DNA of 34,361 nucleotides, taken from positions 1 through 34,361 of the forward strand of contig CAYNNG010000020.1 of assembly GCA_964398655.1 (NCBI GenBank), given 5' to 3'. This document shows, in pieces, positions 1 to 7,800 of the stretch. This stretch comes from SFFI01 sp964398655 (GTDB lineage: Bacteria > Bacillota > Clostridia > Saccharofermentanales > DTU023). The first letter of the stretch is position 1. Every line of letters starts with the position of its first letter. Under the pieces are notes generated by a model. That model was not told the DNA's origin. It saw only the letters and a program-made list of their open reading frames with translations, and did no database searches. The position numbers were made by a program, and so were the translations under genes.

Positions 1-49
1 CACAGGCATCACCCAGTTGGTACATTGGTACAGATGTATAGATAAAAGG

Positions 50-187
50 AAAGTTTTTGAGGCTTGATTAACTAAAGGCCGAAAGACCTGAACTGTCAAT
101 GGTCATAACCGTAAAGCGGTGCCGAAGGCGCCATTGACAGTTCAGGGAATCCGGCCTAAAAAGTGGACACGCCTCAAAAAACTTTTC
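50..187 (+). ncRNA. Nested inverted repeat; candidate structured RNA of unknown family
   Basis: Three nested complementary segments enclose each other: 50-63 with 171-185 (GAGGC/GCCTC core plus an A/T stretch), 76-81 with 152-157 (AGGCCG/CGGCCT), and a perfect 15-bp helix 88-102 with 131-145. Inside are two small hairpins, ACCG-TAAAG-CGGT (108-120) and GCC-GAA-GGC (121-129), giving a three-way junction. The outer helix is followed on the plus strand by TTTTCGTTTTT, resembling a termination tail. TTGGTA at 17-22 and GATAAA at 41-46 (18-bp spacing) could be a promoter. I checked it by eye against SRP RNA (no GGAAGGAAGC S-domain loop) and do not recognise the family. It could instead be a mobile repeat or an unusually long terminator of a gene left of the window. 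Strand is inferred. Confidence 0.45.
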
Positions 188-256
188 GTTTTTGCAGGCG
201 TAATCTTTTGATCTGTCCCGCCATACTGCCGCAACATATCCGGAATATAGGGTCCA

Positions 257-265
257 TGTTATAAT
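257..265 (+). promoter_or_regulatory. Extended -10 promoter (TGTTATAAT)
   Basis: A perfect TATAAT at 260-265 is preceded by TG and one base, the extended -10 form, which can work without a good -35 box; none is visible 17 bp upstream. It lies 31 nt before the TTG start at 297, leaving room for the GGGGGT ribosome binding site at 283-288. Confidence 0.55.
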
Positions 266-296
266 AGAGGGCAGTAATTTCAGGGGGTATAGCAAT

Positions 297-1409
297 TTGT
301 CTGAAGAATTATTTGCCTTAATTAAGGATTACAGTGAAAAATTTCATGCCTGGCAGGACCTCTTAAATCAAGAGCGTACTGTGCGTGCTGATATTATTTC
401 TGGCGCAGATGAGCGTGGCGAGGAGCCAGATAATCTGCGTGACCTCTTAGAGGAAAGGGTGGAAAACTCCGGCTTGCGTGAGCAGCAGATGGCGACTTTA
501 ACGGCCTTGAAGGAAGCAGAACGTAAGCTTTTTGCCTTTAACTTTGAACATTGCGAAGATCCCGTCCTGCTAAGTGAATTGGAGCACCTGGCCCAAGACT
601 ATGCAGCACGTATTACTTGGCTGCAGCAGTTCCTAGATGTATATGACAAGATTGTCGCGGAGTCTGAGCCAGAAGCTAGCGCTGAGACTAAAGCTGAGGA
701 AAAAGCTAAAGTTGAGGCAAGCGAGGCCAATCAGAGTGAAACTGCAGAAGTAAAAGCTGCAGATCAGAAGGCTGGAAAATCTGAAAAAGCTGAAAAGTCT
801 GAAAAGCTTGAAAAGCCCGTAAAAGCCGGAAAAACCGAAATTGTGCCGCCGGAAGAAGAAATATCGGAGCAGGAAGAAAGCCAGCCTGCGGCGAAGACTG
901 AAAAGACAGCAAAGGCTGCTAAGACGGCTAAAGCTGCAGCTAAGACTAAAGACAAGTCAAAGACAACTACTACCAAGGCTAAGGCGGCTCCTACGGCCAA
1001 GGCTAAAACTCCTGCTAAAACAGAGAGCGCAGACACAAGCAAAGCTAAAACCGCGACCGCGGCCAAAGCTAAGACGGCAGCTAAAACCACCAGCAAAGCT
1101 AAGGCCAGCGCGGACAAACCTGCTGCGACTAAGGCGAAAGCCTCTGCCAGCAAGACCAAAACTGCGGCGACTAAGGCTGCAAGCAAGTCTAAAGCTGCCA
1201 GNNNNNNNNNNNNNNNNNNNNNNNNNNNNNNNNNNNNNNNNNNNNNNNNNNNNNNNNNNNNNNNNNNNNNNNNNNNNNNNNNNNNNNNNNNNNNNNNNNN
1301 NAAGTCTAAAGCTGCCAGCCCTAAGGCGGACAGCACGGTCAGTAAGAAGTCGAGTTCCGCTAGCAAGGCGAAAAAGCCTGCCAGTAAGCAGGAGCAAAAG
1401 GATCAATAA
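297..1409 (+). CDS. Acidic coiled-coil N-terminus with Lys/Ala-rich histone H1-like tail
   Basis: The function is not known to me. The start is TTG, chosen because GGGGGT lies 8 nt upstream and no ATG fits. Residues 1 to about 125 are charged and mostly helical, with Leu spacing suggestive of a coiled coil. From about residue 125 the protein is low complexity: first Glu/Ala/Lys, then repeats of the type (A/T)KAK, AAKTK and SKAA, like the C-terminal tails of bacterial histone H1-like DNA-binding proteins. Such tails bind DNA or RNA by charge, so a nucleoid or nucleic-acid-binding role is an inference. The repeat part contains a 100-N assembly gap, so the length of 370 residues is not reliable. 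The reading frame is open on both sides of the gap and would remain so if the 17-bp duplicated flank were collapsed. The stop codon overlaps the start of cdd by one base (TAATG), implying translational coupling. Confidence 0.7.
   Translation: MSEELFALIKDYSEKFHAWQDLLNQERTVRADIISGADERGEEPDNLRDLLEERVENSGLREQQMATLTALKEAERKLFAFNFEHCEDPVLLSELEHLAQDYAARITWLQQFLDVYDKIVAESEPEASAETKAEEKAKVEASEANQSETAEVKAADQKAGKSEKAEKSEKLEKPVKAGKTEIVPPEEEISEQEESQPAAKTEKTAKAAKTAKAAAKTKDKSKTTTTKAKAAPTAKAKTPAKTESADTSKAKTATAAKAKTAAKTTSKAKASADKPAATKAKASASKTKTAATKAASKSKAAXXXXXXXXXXXXXXXXXXXXXXXXXXXXXXXXXXKSKAASPKADSTVSKKSSSASKAKKPASKQEQKDQ
1202..1301. other. Assembly gap (100 N) with identical 17-bp flanks
   Basis: Exactly 100 N. 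The 17 bases before (1185-1201) and after (1302-1318) are identical. This suggests a scaffold join across overlapping contig ends, although the surrounding gene is itself repetitive, so some repeat units may really be missing. Confidence 0.95.
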
Positions 1410-1819
1410 TGGCTATCAACAGCGAGCAGAAAGACCGACTTATCCAGGCTTGCCTTTACGCCCAAAGAATGGCCTATGTGCCATATTCTCAATTTAGGGT
1501 AGGGGCGGCTGTTCTGGCTCAAGATGGGCAGATCTACACCGGCTGCAATATTGAGAACGCAAGCTTCGGTGCTACGATCTGCGCGGAGCGCGTAGCTGTG
1601 GTTAAGGCGATCTCTACGGGTAACCGGAAAATTTTGGCCTTGGCTGTGGTTACAGATGCTGATGAATTCGCTCGGCCCTGCGGGATTTGCCGCCAAGTCC
1701 TAGCGGAATTTGCTGCGGAAGATTTTGTTACCCTGGCCCTCAAACCAGATGGCAGCTACGAGGAAAAGTCTCTGACCGACTTGCTGCCTGACGCGTTTAC
1801 GGCTGAATCTTTCGGTTAA
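1409..1819 (+). CDS. cdd: Cytidine deaminase
   Basis: This is a 136-residue protein, the usual length of the small tetrameric, zinc-dependent cytidine deaminases that convert cytidine and deoxycytidine to uridine and deoxyuridine in pyrimidine salvage. The substrate-binding segment includes GCNIENAS (about 45-52). The zinc/catalytic motif CAE is at 58-60, with Cys58 a zinc ligand and Glu60 the proton shuttle, and PCGICRQ at 90-96 supplies zinc ligands Cys91 and Cys94. The start overlaps the stop of the preceding gene by one base, so it is probably translated by coupling. It is followed about 110 bp later by a clear terminator, so these two genes form a short operon. Uridine kinase, the next salvage step, is encoded separately at 18116. 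Confidence 0.95.
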   Translation: MAINSEQKDRLIQACLYAQRMAYVPYSQFRVGAAVLAQDGQIYTGCNIENASFGATICAERVAVVKAISTGNRKILALAVVTDADEFARPCGICRQVLAEFAAEDFVTLALKPDGSYEEKSLTDLLPDAFTAESFG

Positions 1820-1930
1820 AGCTTAGTTGTGGCGTATTAGTTGTGGTGTAGAGGTAACGAGAGTTATCTATTAGAGACTTATCCATTACTGAATCAGCCT
1901 ACTGAATCAACAAATCAGGGAATTTCCCCT

Positions 1931-1956
1931 AGCCTCCGTAAGGAGGCTTTGTTTTT
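1931..1956 (+). terminator. Rho-independent terminator after cdd
   Basis: Perfect 7-bp stem AGCCTCC/GGAGGCT with a GTAA loop followed by TTGTTTTT. It separates cdd from the convergent membrane-protein gene. Confidence 0.85.
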
Positions 1957-1994
1957 AGGGAGTTATTTTTCCTTAAGCTTCAGGCCTGCAGGTC

Positions 1995-4196
1995 CTAGAT
2001 CTGGGGTTCAAGGCCTGTAAAATCTAGGTTAGCGGGGTGCAGGTTTTGAGGAGGCAGGTCTTGTGGGTCCAGGCCTGTGGGGGTCAGGTCTGGCCTGCTT
2101 AAAACTTTGAGCAGGCCGTTGGCCGAAAGATCCGGCCTTTCGATATAGCCTTGGGACTGATAGAGCTTCCACACTTGACTTACCCAGGGGTCTTTACTGA
2201 TCTGGTCTCCCGCTTGGTTGGGAGCCCAAACTAGGATATCTAGGTCTCGGTTGCCTGTTGAAACACTTTCATGAAATTTGAGGTCGTAAAGCTGGGGGCA
2301 GTCCGCGAGAAAGGTGGTAGCAAAAGTGCTGGCGCCTATAACCTTATCCCGAGGCAGGGCTTCCAGGTCTTGGCGGATTGCTCGGTAAAACTCGGGATCA
2401 CCCTGATATTTGCTCACATAATAATCTTGCGTTTGGATGTAATACAAACTCAGAGAGGCGCTGCCCAAAACGGCAACTGCAAGTAGGATGGCGGCAAAAG
2501 CTGAGGTCAGTTGGGGTTTAAAACAGAGTTTAGAAGGTTCGGCCTGGACGGGCCACCTACCTGTAAGCCCTATCACAGCAAGTAGCAAGGCAATGATCAG
2601 GAAGCTGTGGCTGCCAAAATTATATTGAAAGAATATATCGTATTGATAGGCATAGTCCGTAGCTAAGTTCATCACGCATAGGGGCAGGAAGAGCAGGTAA
2701 TGGCTGCGGGACAGCTGGAGGAAGGGCAAAAATCCGGTAGCCAGCGCAATAGTCAATAAGTAAGAAAGTTTGGGGGCAGCCAACATGAGGCCCAAGACTT
2801 GTGCGGGATTTTGGAAGATTGAACGTAGAATGCCCAGTAAACCCGCGCCTCCGTATTGCTGCAGAACGTCAAAACGATAAGACATCAGGCCCTCACCCGA
2901 CTGTTCTAGGAAGGTAGAAATCAAGAGAAAGCCCAGAAACCCCAGGGCTGCTAGTAAAAGCCCTAACAGGGAAGCTGAAATAGACAGGCCTTTGCGGGGT
3001 GGCTGTGGAATTGGCTGGCCTGCTGGAGGTTCAGCCACAAGACCTAGTGGGGCAGAGTCTTTTTTTAACCCAGGCCAAACCCTGTAACGTTGTTGACTTA
3101 AGAGGGGGGAGAAAAAAACAAAGAGGCCAGCGGAAACCAGGTAGAGGGCGGCATCCTCCTTGACCAGGAGAAGCAAGAGGGCAAAGAGGAGGCTGAACCA
3201 AAATTTACCCTGAAAAATAGCCCAGAAGAGCCAGCAGACTAGGGGAGCGAGAAAACAATTCTCATGCAAATCGTAAAAACTGCCTAGCACCAATCCCGGT
3301 TGCAGTAAATAGGCGGCTGCAACCCCTGCCTGGAGCAGAAAAGGCAACTGGAAGCGACGGCCTAGGAGCAGAAGGGGGACGAGCCCGGAACAAACAATTA
3401 AGAGCTGGGCAATCTGTAGGGTCTCGGGCCGGGGGAATAGGGCATATAAGGGCAGAAGCAGGTAGTAAATGGGGGAAAAGTGCACCTGGAAATGCGAATA
3501 AAGGCCGTCCCGCTCCAGGGTTGTGAGGGGAAGCCCGGTCTCTTTCATGTAGGCGAACATCTGATTAAAAAGGCCAAAATCGTAGCTGGGGGTAGACAGG
3601 CCCCAAACCCGGCAAAGTGAAAGCCGGCCCATAAAAAATAAGTGGATGAAGAGGGCCGACCCCAGGAGCAGGAGGCCGAGGGCCAGTTCTCGCTTGCGGG
3701 AGAGGTTCGGAGCTAGCCTAGGTGGGGCGTTTAAGGGGTATAGCCCCGTTGAGTACCTATCCAAATCAGGGCCTGCCGCGGCAAAATTTTTAGGGCTAGA
3801 TCCTGGCTGCGAGGGGCGCAGAGCCTGGGGGGCAAAATTCGTCCAGAGAAGGCAGGCAAGGCAGACCAGGCTGCCTAGGCTAAAGGTGAGGTCTGCCCGC
3901 AGGACCATGAGCCAAATTAGATAGCTGCTGATTAGCACAGAAGTCAGAGCCCAGAACTTAAAGCTGGGCTGTTTGATACGTAAGCACAGGGCCAAGCAAA
4001 AGCAGACCACAAAGAGGACGATTTGCCCCAGCAAGGCTTGAGCGGGAACGGTTTCTGCCTCGGAAAAGATCTTAGGACTGCCCCAAAGGATCAGGGTTAC
4101 CAGCTGCAGGCTGACAAAAGCTAACAGGAGGAGCAAGGGCCAATCACCCTTTTGCATTTGAGCTTCGTGAAAATCTCTGCGGATGGACGCTAACAT
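1995..4196 (-). CDS. DUF2079 polytopic membrane protein with pentapeptide-like C-terminal tail
   Basis: This 733-residue protein is very hydrophobic, with many predicted transmembrane helices. The segment around residues 200-330 (FGLFNQ, HFSPIYYLLLPLYALFP, ETLQIAQLL, SFYDLHENCF) matches the signature of the DUF2079 family, membrane proteins related in layout to GT-C type glycosyltransferases; the substrate is unknown. The C-terminal region before the tail (residues about 600-700) is soluble, as usual in the family. The last 25 or so residues repeat every five residues with Leu at the centre (TGLDP, QDLPP, QNLHP, ANLDF, TGLEP), which fits the pentapeptide-repeat pattern A(D/N)LXX; I know of no such tail in this family. 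No ribosome binding site precedes the ATG, and a TAGAAT box lies 7 nt upstream. The gene is convergent with cdd and stands alone. Confidence 0.85.
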   Translation of the reverse strand: MLASIRRDFHEAQMQKGDWPLLLLLAFVSLQLVTLILWGSPKIFSEAETVPAQALLGQIVLFVVCFCLALCLRIKQPSFKFWALTSVLISSYLIWLMVLRADLTFSLGSLVCLACLLWTNFAPQALRPSQPGSSPKNFAAAGPDLDRYSTGLYPLNAPPRLAPNLSRKRELALGLLLLGSALFIHLFFMGRLSLCRVWGLSTPSYDFGLFNQMFAYMKETGLPLTTLERDGLYSHFQVHFSPIYYLLLPLYALFPRPETLQIAQLLIVCSGLVPLLLLGRRFQLPFLLQAGVAAAYLLQPGLVLGSFYDLHENCFLAPLVCWLFWAIFQGKFWFSLLFALLLLLVKEDAALYLVSAGLFVFFSPLLSQQRYRVWPGLKKDSAPLGLVAEPPAGQPIPQPPRKGLSISASLLGLLLAALGFLGFLLISTFLEQSGEGLMSYRFDVLQQYGGAGLLGILRSIFQNPAQVLGLMLAAPKLSYLLTIALATGFLPFLQLSRSHYLLFLPLCVMNLATDYAYQYDIFFQYNFGSHSFLIIALLLAVIGLTGRWPVQAEPSKLCFKPQLTSAFAAILLAVAVLGSASLSLYYIQTQDYYVSKYQGDPEFYRAIRQDLEALPRDKVIGASTFATTFLADCPQLYDLKFHESVSTGNRDLDILVWAPNQAGDQISKDPWVSQVWKLYQSQGYIERPDLSANGLLKVLSRPDLTPTGLDPQDLPPQNLHPANLDFTGLEPQI

Positions 4197-4203
4197 AATA
4201 GTG

Positions 4204-4209
4204 ATTCTA
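4204..4209 (-). promoter_or_regulatory. -10 box (TAGAAT) 7 nt before ATG; possible leaderless start
   Basis: Read on the minus strand, TAGAAT ends 7 nt before the ATG at 4196. That places the expected transcription start at the start codon. No Shine-Dalgarno sequence is present. No good -35 box was seen. Confidence 0.4.
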
Positions 4210-4291
4210 AAGCATTTGCTCTCTTAGGGGTAGCGGGGCTGCGCAGGTGGGGACTAGCAAACGGCAGCTAACAGAACCCAAGCTAATATAC

Positions 4292-4297
4292 TATAAT
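4292..4297 (+). promoter_or_regulatory. -10 box (TATAAT) for the helicase gene
   Basis: Perfect TATAAT, 45 nt upstream of the ATG at 4343. No convincing -35 box was found at the usual distance. Confidence 0.4.
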
Positions 4298-4342
4298 GAA
4301 TAGATATTTTCCCTGAAAGTGACTAAGCATAAGGACTTTACT

Positions 4343-6514
4343 ATGATAGAAAATACACAGCGAGATCGACAGCAAGAGATTTTCCAGGCAGAGGCTGAAC
4401 ACCTGGCCCAGATCCTGGACTGGCTGGACCAAGAGATCAAACGGCTTCAGGACCAGCTGGAGGCCTTGAGTGACTGGGAGGTCCAGGTCAAGGCCATGTC
4501 CTGGGATGACCGGTTGGATACCAAGAATTCCGCCAATACTGCGGATAATGCCGTGGCCCAGGAAGACCTACGCCAGATCTTTGGCCGCCGTCAGGCGCTG
4601 AAAAAACAAATTGCTGAATACCAACGGCTGGAAGACCGGCCCTATTTTGGCAAACTGACTTTTTCTTATGGAGATGAAAGTCGAGAGGAGGCGGAAGACT
4701 ACTATATTGGTTTGCGCAGCCTCTACGACAGTGAGCAGGTGGAAAGCCTGGTTGTGGACTGGCGCAGCCCTCTCGCCAGCCTCTACTACGATGCCGAACC
4801 GGGACCGGTAACTATACAGGGCCCTCAGGGTCCCATCCAGGGTCAGCTCTGGCAAAAGCAAATGCTCACCATATGTAAAGGCCAACTGGTCAAGGTGGCC
4901 GACTTTGACCAGGGCTCTTCGGATGATCTTTTGCGGGATATCCTGTCCCAGGCTTCCGCGCCTGAGCTTAAGGAAATCGCCGCCAGCCTGCAAAAAGGCC
5001 AGAATGCCCTCATCCGTCTGCCGGAACACCAGTCCCTCTTGGTTTGGGGCGTTGCCGGCTCGGGCAAGAGCTCTGTGGCGGTACACCGGGCGGCCTGGCT
5101 GCTCTACCGGCAGCGCTTCTCAGCTAAGCGTATCTTGTTTGTCAGCCCCAGTAAGCTCTTTGCCGACTATGTCAGCCTCGCCCTGCCGGCCCTCGGGGAA
5201 GAAAGCCTGTCTTTGGCTACCCTGGTGGACTTGGCCAAAGACCAGGTGGGCCTGTTGTCCCCCAAACTGGCTAACTATGACTACGAAGAAGCTAGTCCAG
5301 ACCGTCTTCGCCTGGCTGCTAGCCCTCTCTTATCTCAGCTCCTGGCCGCTTATGGCCAAAACTTAGCTGCGCGCTTCCCCCAACCGGGTACGGGAGAGCG
5401 TGACCTGACCAGGGCAGCCCGTGTGGAGGCTGACGAGATCTCAGAAGTGGACTACCCAAACCCTGAAGCAACTTGGCAGGAAGGTCTAGATGACTACTTG
5501 GACCAGGAAGCCCGAGACCAGGAGGCAGCCTGGGGTCCAGAAGATGAAGAAGTAAGAGGCGGCGAAAGCTCGGGCGGCCGTCGGCTCAAGGCTAGTCTAG
5601 CCGCGGATGCGGCCTTAGACCTGGATAAGCTTTATCGAGAATTTCTTGCCTCACCCGCGCTTGCCGCCGTGCTGCCAGGGCTCTATGAGAAAGAAATTTT
5701 CCGCCGCTATGACCGTTTGGATCTGATCATTCTGGCCAGACTCAGCCTCTACCTGGGCGTTCGGCCTTCACATAAGCCTTACTATTTCCTCTTGGTAGAC
5801 GAAAGTCAGGACCTTCTGCCCTTAGAGCATGAGTTCCTGGCGGAGAGTTTCCCTTGTCCCAGCAACCTCTTTGGCGACCCCAGCCAGGCAATCCGCTTCC
5901 CTCTGCCCCTGGACTATACAGAAAATTTACTGAAGATTTACCGGATAAATCCCAACTATGTGTTTGAGTTAAAAACTAGCTACAGATCAAGCTATGAAAT
6001 CATGTACTTTGCCCGTCAGATTATTCAGGACCAAGACCTTGTGCCCTTCGAACGGCATGGCCAGCCGGTCCAGGTAAAACAGATAACGGAGGAAGGTTGG
6101 TCAGAGAGCTGCCGCCAGAGTCTGGCGGACTTCTACCGCCGAGGCGGCAGGCGTTTGGCCCTGATCTGTCGTGACCTGGAAGAAACCCAGGCGCGGGCTG
6201 CGGACCTGCTCAGCGAGGATCCCGCCCCCTATGCTACGGAAGAGGGCAGTTACGAAATTACCTGGCAGACTTTCCCTTGGCCGGACAAGTTAGAATCAGA
6301 CCAAACTCAAGACCGTTTGGACCTGTACATTCTCCCGGTTCGGCAGACTAAAGGCCTGGAGTTTGACGGGGTAATTGTGTCCGACGCCAGCCAAGGCCGC
6401 TATCAAGACCCTGAGGATGCCCATCTGCTCTACCTGGCTTCCACCCGCGCCCTGCATGAGCTCCAGCTCCTGTATATAGGTGAGGCTAGCGACCTAATCC
6501 CTCAAGCTCAGTAG
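4343..6514 (+). CDS. helD: HelD-type superfamily 1 helicase/ATPase
   Basis: HelD proteins are UvrD/Rep-related ATPases that bind stalled RNA polymerase and recycle it. Visible features, numbered from this start: an N-terminal coiled coil (about 10-100) as in HelD; the VDWRSPLASLYYD block (about 138-150) typical of HelD; Walker A GVAGSGKSS (236-244) followed by VHRAAWLLY; the RILFVSPS and FADYVSLALPALGEE segment; Walker B-like LLVDESQDLLPLE (motif II); GDPSQAI (motif III); and near the end the motif V/VI region QTKGLEFDGVIVSD and STRALHEL. The length (723 residues) is normal for the family. A GTG at 4319 gives 8 more residues, but I prefer ATG 4343 because AAGGA (4331-4335) lies 7 nt before it, while the GTG has no ribosome binding site. 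A -10 box is at 4292. The next gene follows after a weak terminator. Confidence 0.85.
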   Translation: MIENTQRDRQQEIFQAEAEHLAQILDWLDQEIKRLQDQLEALSDWEVQVKAMSWDDRLDTKNSANTADNAVAQEDLRQIFGRRQALKKQIAEYQRLEDRPYFGKLTFSYGDESREEAEDYYIGLRSLYDSEQVESLVVDWRSPLASLYYDAEPGPVTIQGPQGPIQGQLWQKQMLTICKGQLVKVADFDQGSSDDLLRDILSQASAPELKEIAASLQKGQNALIRLPEHQSLLVWGVAGSGKSSVAVHRAAWLLYRQRFSAKRILFVSPSKLFADYVSLALPALGEESLSLATLVDLAKDQVGLLSPKLANYDYEEASPDRLRLAASPLLSQLLAAYGQNLAARFPQPGTGERDLTRAARVEADEISEVDYPNPEATWQEGLDDYLDQEARDQEAAWGPEDEEVRGGESSGGRRLKASLAADAALDLDKLYREFLASPALAAVLPGLYEKEIFRRYDRLDLIILARLSLYLGVRPSHKPYYFLLVDESQDLLPLEHEFLAESFPCPSNLFGDPSQAIRFPLPLDYTENLLKIYRINPNYVFELKTSYRSSYEIMYFARQIIQDQDLVPFERHGQPVQVKQITEEGWSESCRQSLADFYRRGGRRLALICRDLEETQARAADLLSEDPAPYATEEGSYEITWQTFPWPDKLESDQTQDRLDLYILPVRQTKGLEFDGVIVSDASQGRYQDPEDAHLLYLASTRALHELQLLYIGEASDLIPQAQ

Positions 6515-6534
6515 CCCCAGGCCTTTATAGATCT

Positions 6535-6571
6535 TTGGTCTTCGTAGGATCCAGACCAAGCCACATTTTTT
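6535..6571 (+). terminator. Possible weak terminator after helD
   Basis: A 7-bp stem TTGGTCT/AGACCAA (6535-6541 and 6553-6559) with an 11-nt loop; a run of six T follows after GCCACA. The gap between stem and T-run makes it weak. It ends just before the ATG at 6575. Confidence 0.35.
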
Positions 6572-6574
6572 GCT

Positions 6575-7561
6575 ATGTCTCAAGTTAAGAATAAATCTCC
6601 TAAATCCCACCTGGAGGGGCTAGACCTCAAGCGTTATGTCTCCTGCAGGCTCTGCCCCAAGAACTGCGGGGTAAACCGCCTAGGCGGGGAGCGGGGGGCC
6701 TGCGGCATGACCGCCCAGCTAAAGGTGGCCCGTGCTTCCTTACATATGTGGGAGGAGCCGTCTATTTCCGGCTGTCAAGGCTCGGGCACCATCTTTTTCT
6801 CTGGCTGCAATTTAGCCTGCGTGTATTGCCAGAACCGCCCCATTTCTCAGCAGGGGGTGGGCCAGGCTCTCAGTCTGTCTGACCTGGTCCAGGTGATGCT
6901 GAAGCTCCAAGACCTGGGAGCGGCCAATATCAATTTGGTGACCGGCTTGCATTTTATCCCTCATCTCAAAGCCGCCTTGCCAGCGGCTAGGGCGGCTGGC
7001 CTGACTATTCCTATCGTGTATAACTCTTCGGGGTATGAATCTGTAGCTGCCTTGCGAGAATTGGACGGGCTCATTGATATCTACTTGCCTGATTTTCGTT
7101 ACTGGACAGAGCTAAGTGCCCGTAAATATTCTCGGGTAGCAGCTTACCGAGAAGTTGCCCAAGCCGCGATCGCGGAGATGTTCCACCAGGTGGGTCCCTG
7201 CCAGTTTCAGGAGGGGAGGGAGGTGACAGAGGCAGAGCCCCTGCTCCAGCGCGGCTTAGTCTGCCGTCAGCTGCTCCTGCCTGGACTGCTGGACGAGGCC
7301 AAGGCCATTACCCGGTATCTCCATACCTGTTATGGGAATCAGATCTACCTTAGTTTGATGAGTCAATACACGCCCATGCCTGGCCTGGAGGCTTATCCTG
7401 AACTGCAGACAGACATCGCAGGTGAAGATTATGAGGCCTGGTTGGATTACGCGGAGGACCTAGGGGTGGAAAATGCCTACATCCAGGAGGGGAGTGCGGC
7501 CTCCGAAAGTTTTATTCCGGACTTTACCAGCTGGTCTTTGGCCGAGTTCTTAAAGGTGTAG
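6575..7561 (+). CDS. Radical SAM protein, PflA-like (PflX group)
   Basis: This 328-residue protein resembles the uncharacterised PflX-type relatives of pyruvate formate-lyase activating enzyme. The radical SAM cluster motif is CNLACVYC, with Cys78, Cys82 and Cys85 in the CX3CX2C spacing that binds the SAM-cleaving 4Fe-4S cluster. Before it lies a further Cys group (C24, C27, C31, C43) within CRLCPKNCGVNR and GACG, typical of this group. Other family blocks are GSGTIFFSGCN, NLVTGLHFIPH and SLMSQYTPMPG near the C-terminus. The substrate is unknown, and no glycyl-radical enzyme gene is nearby. No clear ribosome binding site precedes the ATG; the upstream bases are T-rich. The gene begins 60 bp after helD and may be partly co-transcribed with it. 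Confidence 0.85.
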   Translation: MSQVKNKSPKSHLEGLDLKRYVSCRLCPKNCGVNRLGGERGACGMTAQLKVARASLHMWEEPSISGCQGSGTIFFSGCNLACVYCQNRPISQQGVGQALSLSDLVQVMLKLQDLGAANINLVTGLHFIPHLKAALPAARAAGLTIPIVYNSSGYESVAALRELDGLIDIYLPDFRYWTELSARKYSRVAAYREVAQAAIAEMFHQVGPCQFQEGREVTEAEPLLQRGLVCRQLLLPGLLDEAKAITRYLHTCYGNQIYLSLMSQYTPMPGLEAYPELQTDIAGEDYEAWLDYAEDLGVENAYIQEGSAASESFIPDFTSWSLAEFLKV

Positions 7562-7800
7562 GCTTGTCTTTGAGCGGGACCAATTAGTCCTGCAAATCCT
7601 CTAGGCTAAAGCTTTATTAGCTAGAAATATCTGTTCAAATGCCGATTCCTAGGCTTGAAGCAGAAATTTAATCGTTTTTTAATTTCCCTATGTTATAATA
7701 CAGGTGTTCTAGCCAGGCTAAGACACCAAGTACAGCCGTCTAGCTTGACTGGAAACGAAGCCTGATTACCTTATAGGTCAACAAGGAGCAAAAGCCTTTT
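7562..7800 (+). promoter_or_regulatory. Intergenic region with extended -10 promoter (7691-7699) and about 95-nt leader
   Basis: The region holds an extended -10, TGTTATAAT, at 7691-7699. The leader that follows contains an imperfect hairpin formed by GGTGTTCTAGCC and GGCTAAGACACC (about 7703-7727). AAGGAG (7783-7788) lies 12 nt before the ATG, slightly far but the only ribosome binding site. Nothing else was seen in 7562-7690. Confidence 0.5.

Noticed and set aside
50..187. Signal recognition particle RNA
   Set aside because: The conserved S-domain loop GGAAGGAAGC is absent and the fold differs.
706..1497. Several frames overlapping the Lys/Ala-rich gene on both strands
   Set aside because: They come from the low-complexity repeat and the N gap; only the frame at 297 has a promoter, a ribosome site and coupling to cdd.
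4319..4342. GTG start for the HelD-like gene
   Set aside because: No ribosome site; AAGGA is correctly placed for ATG 4343.
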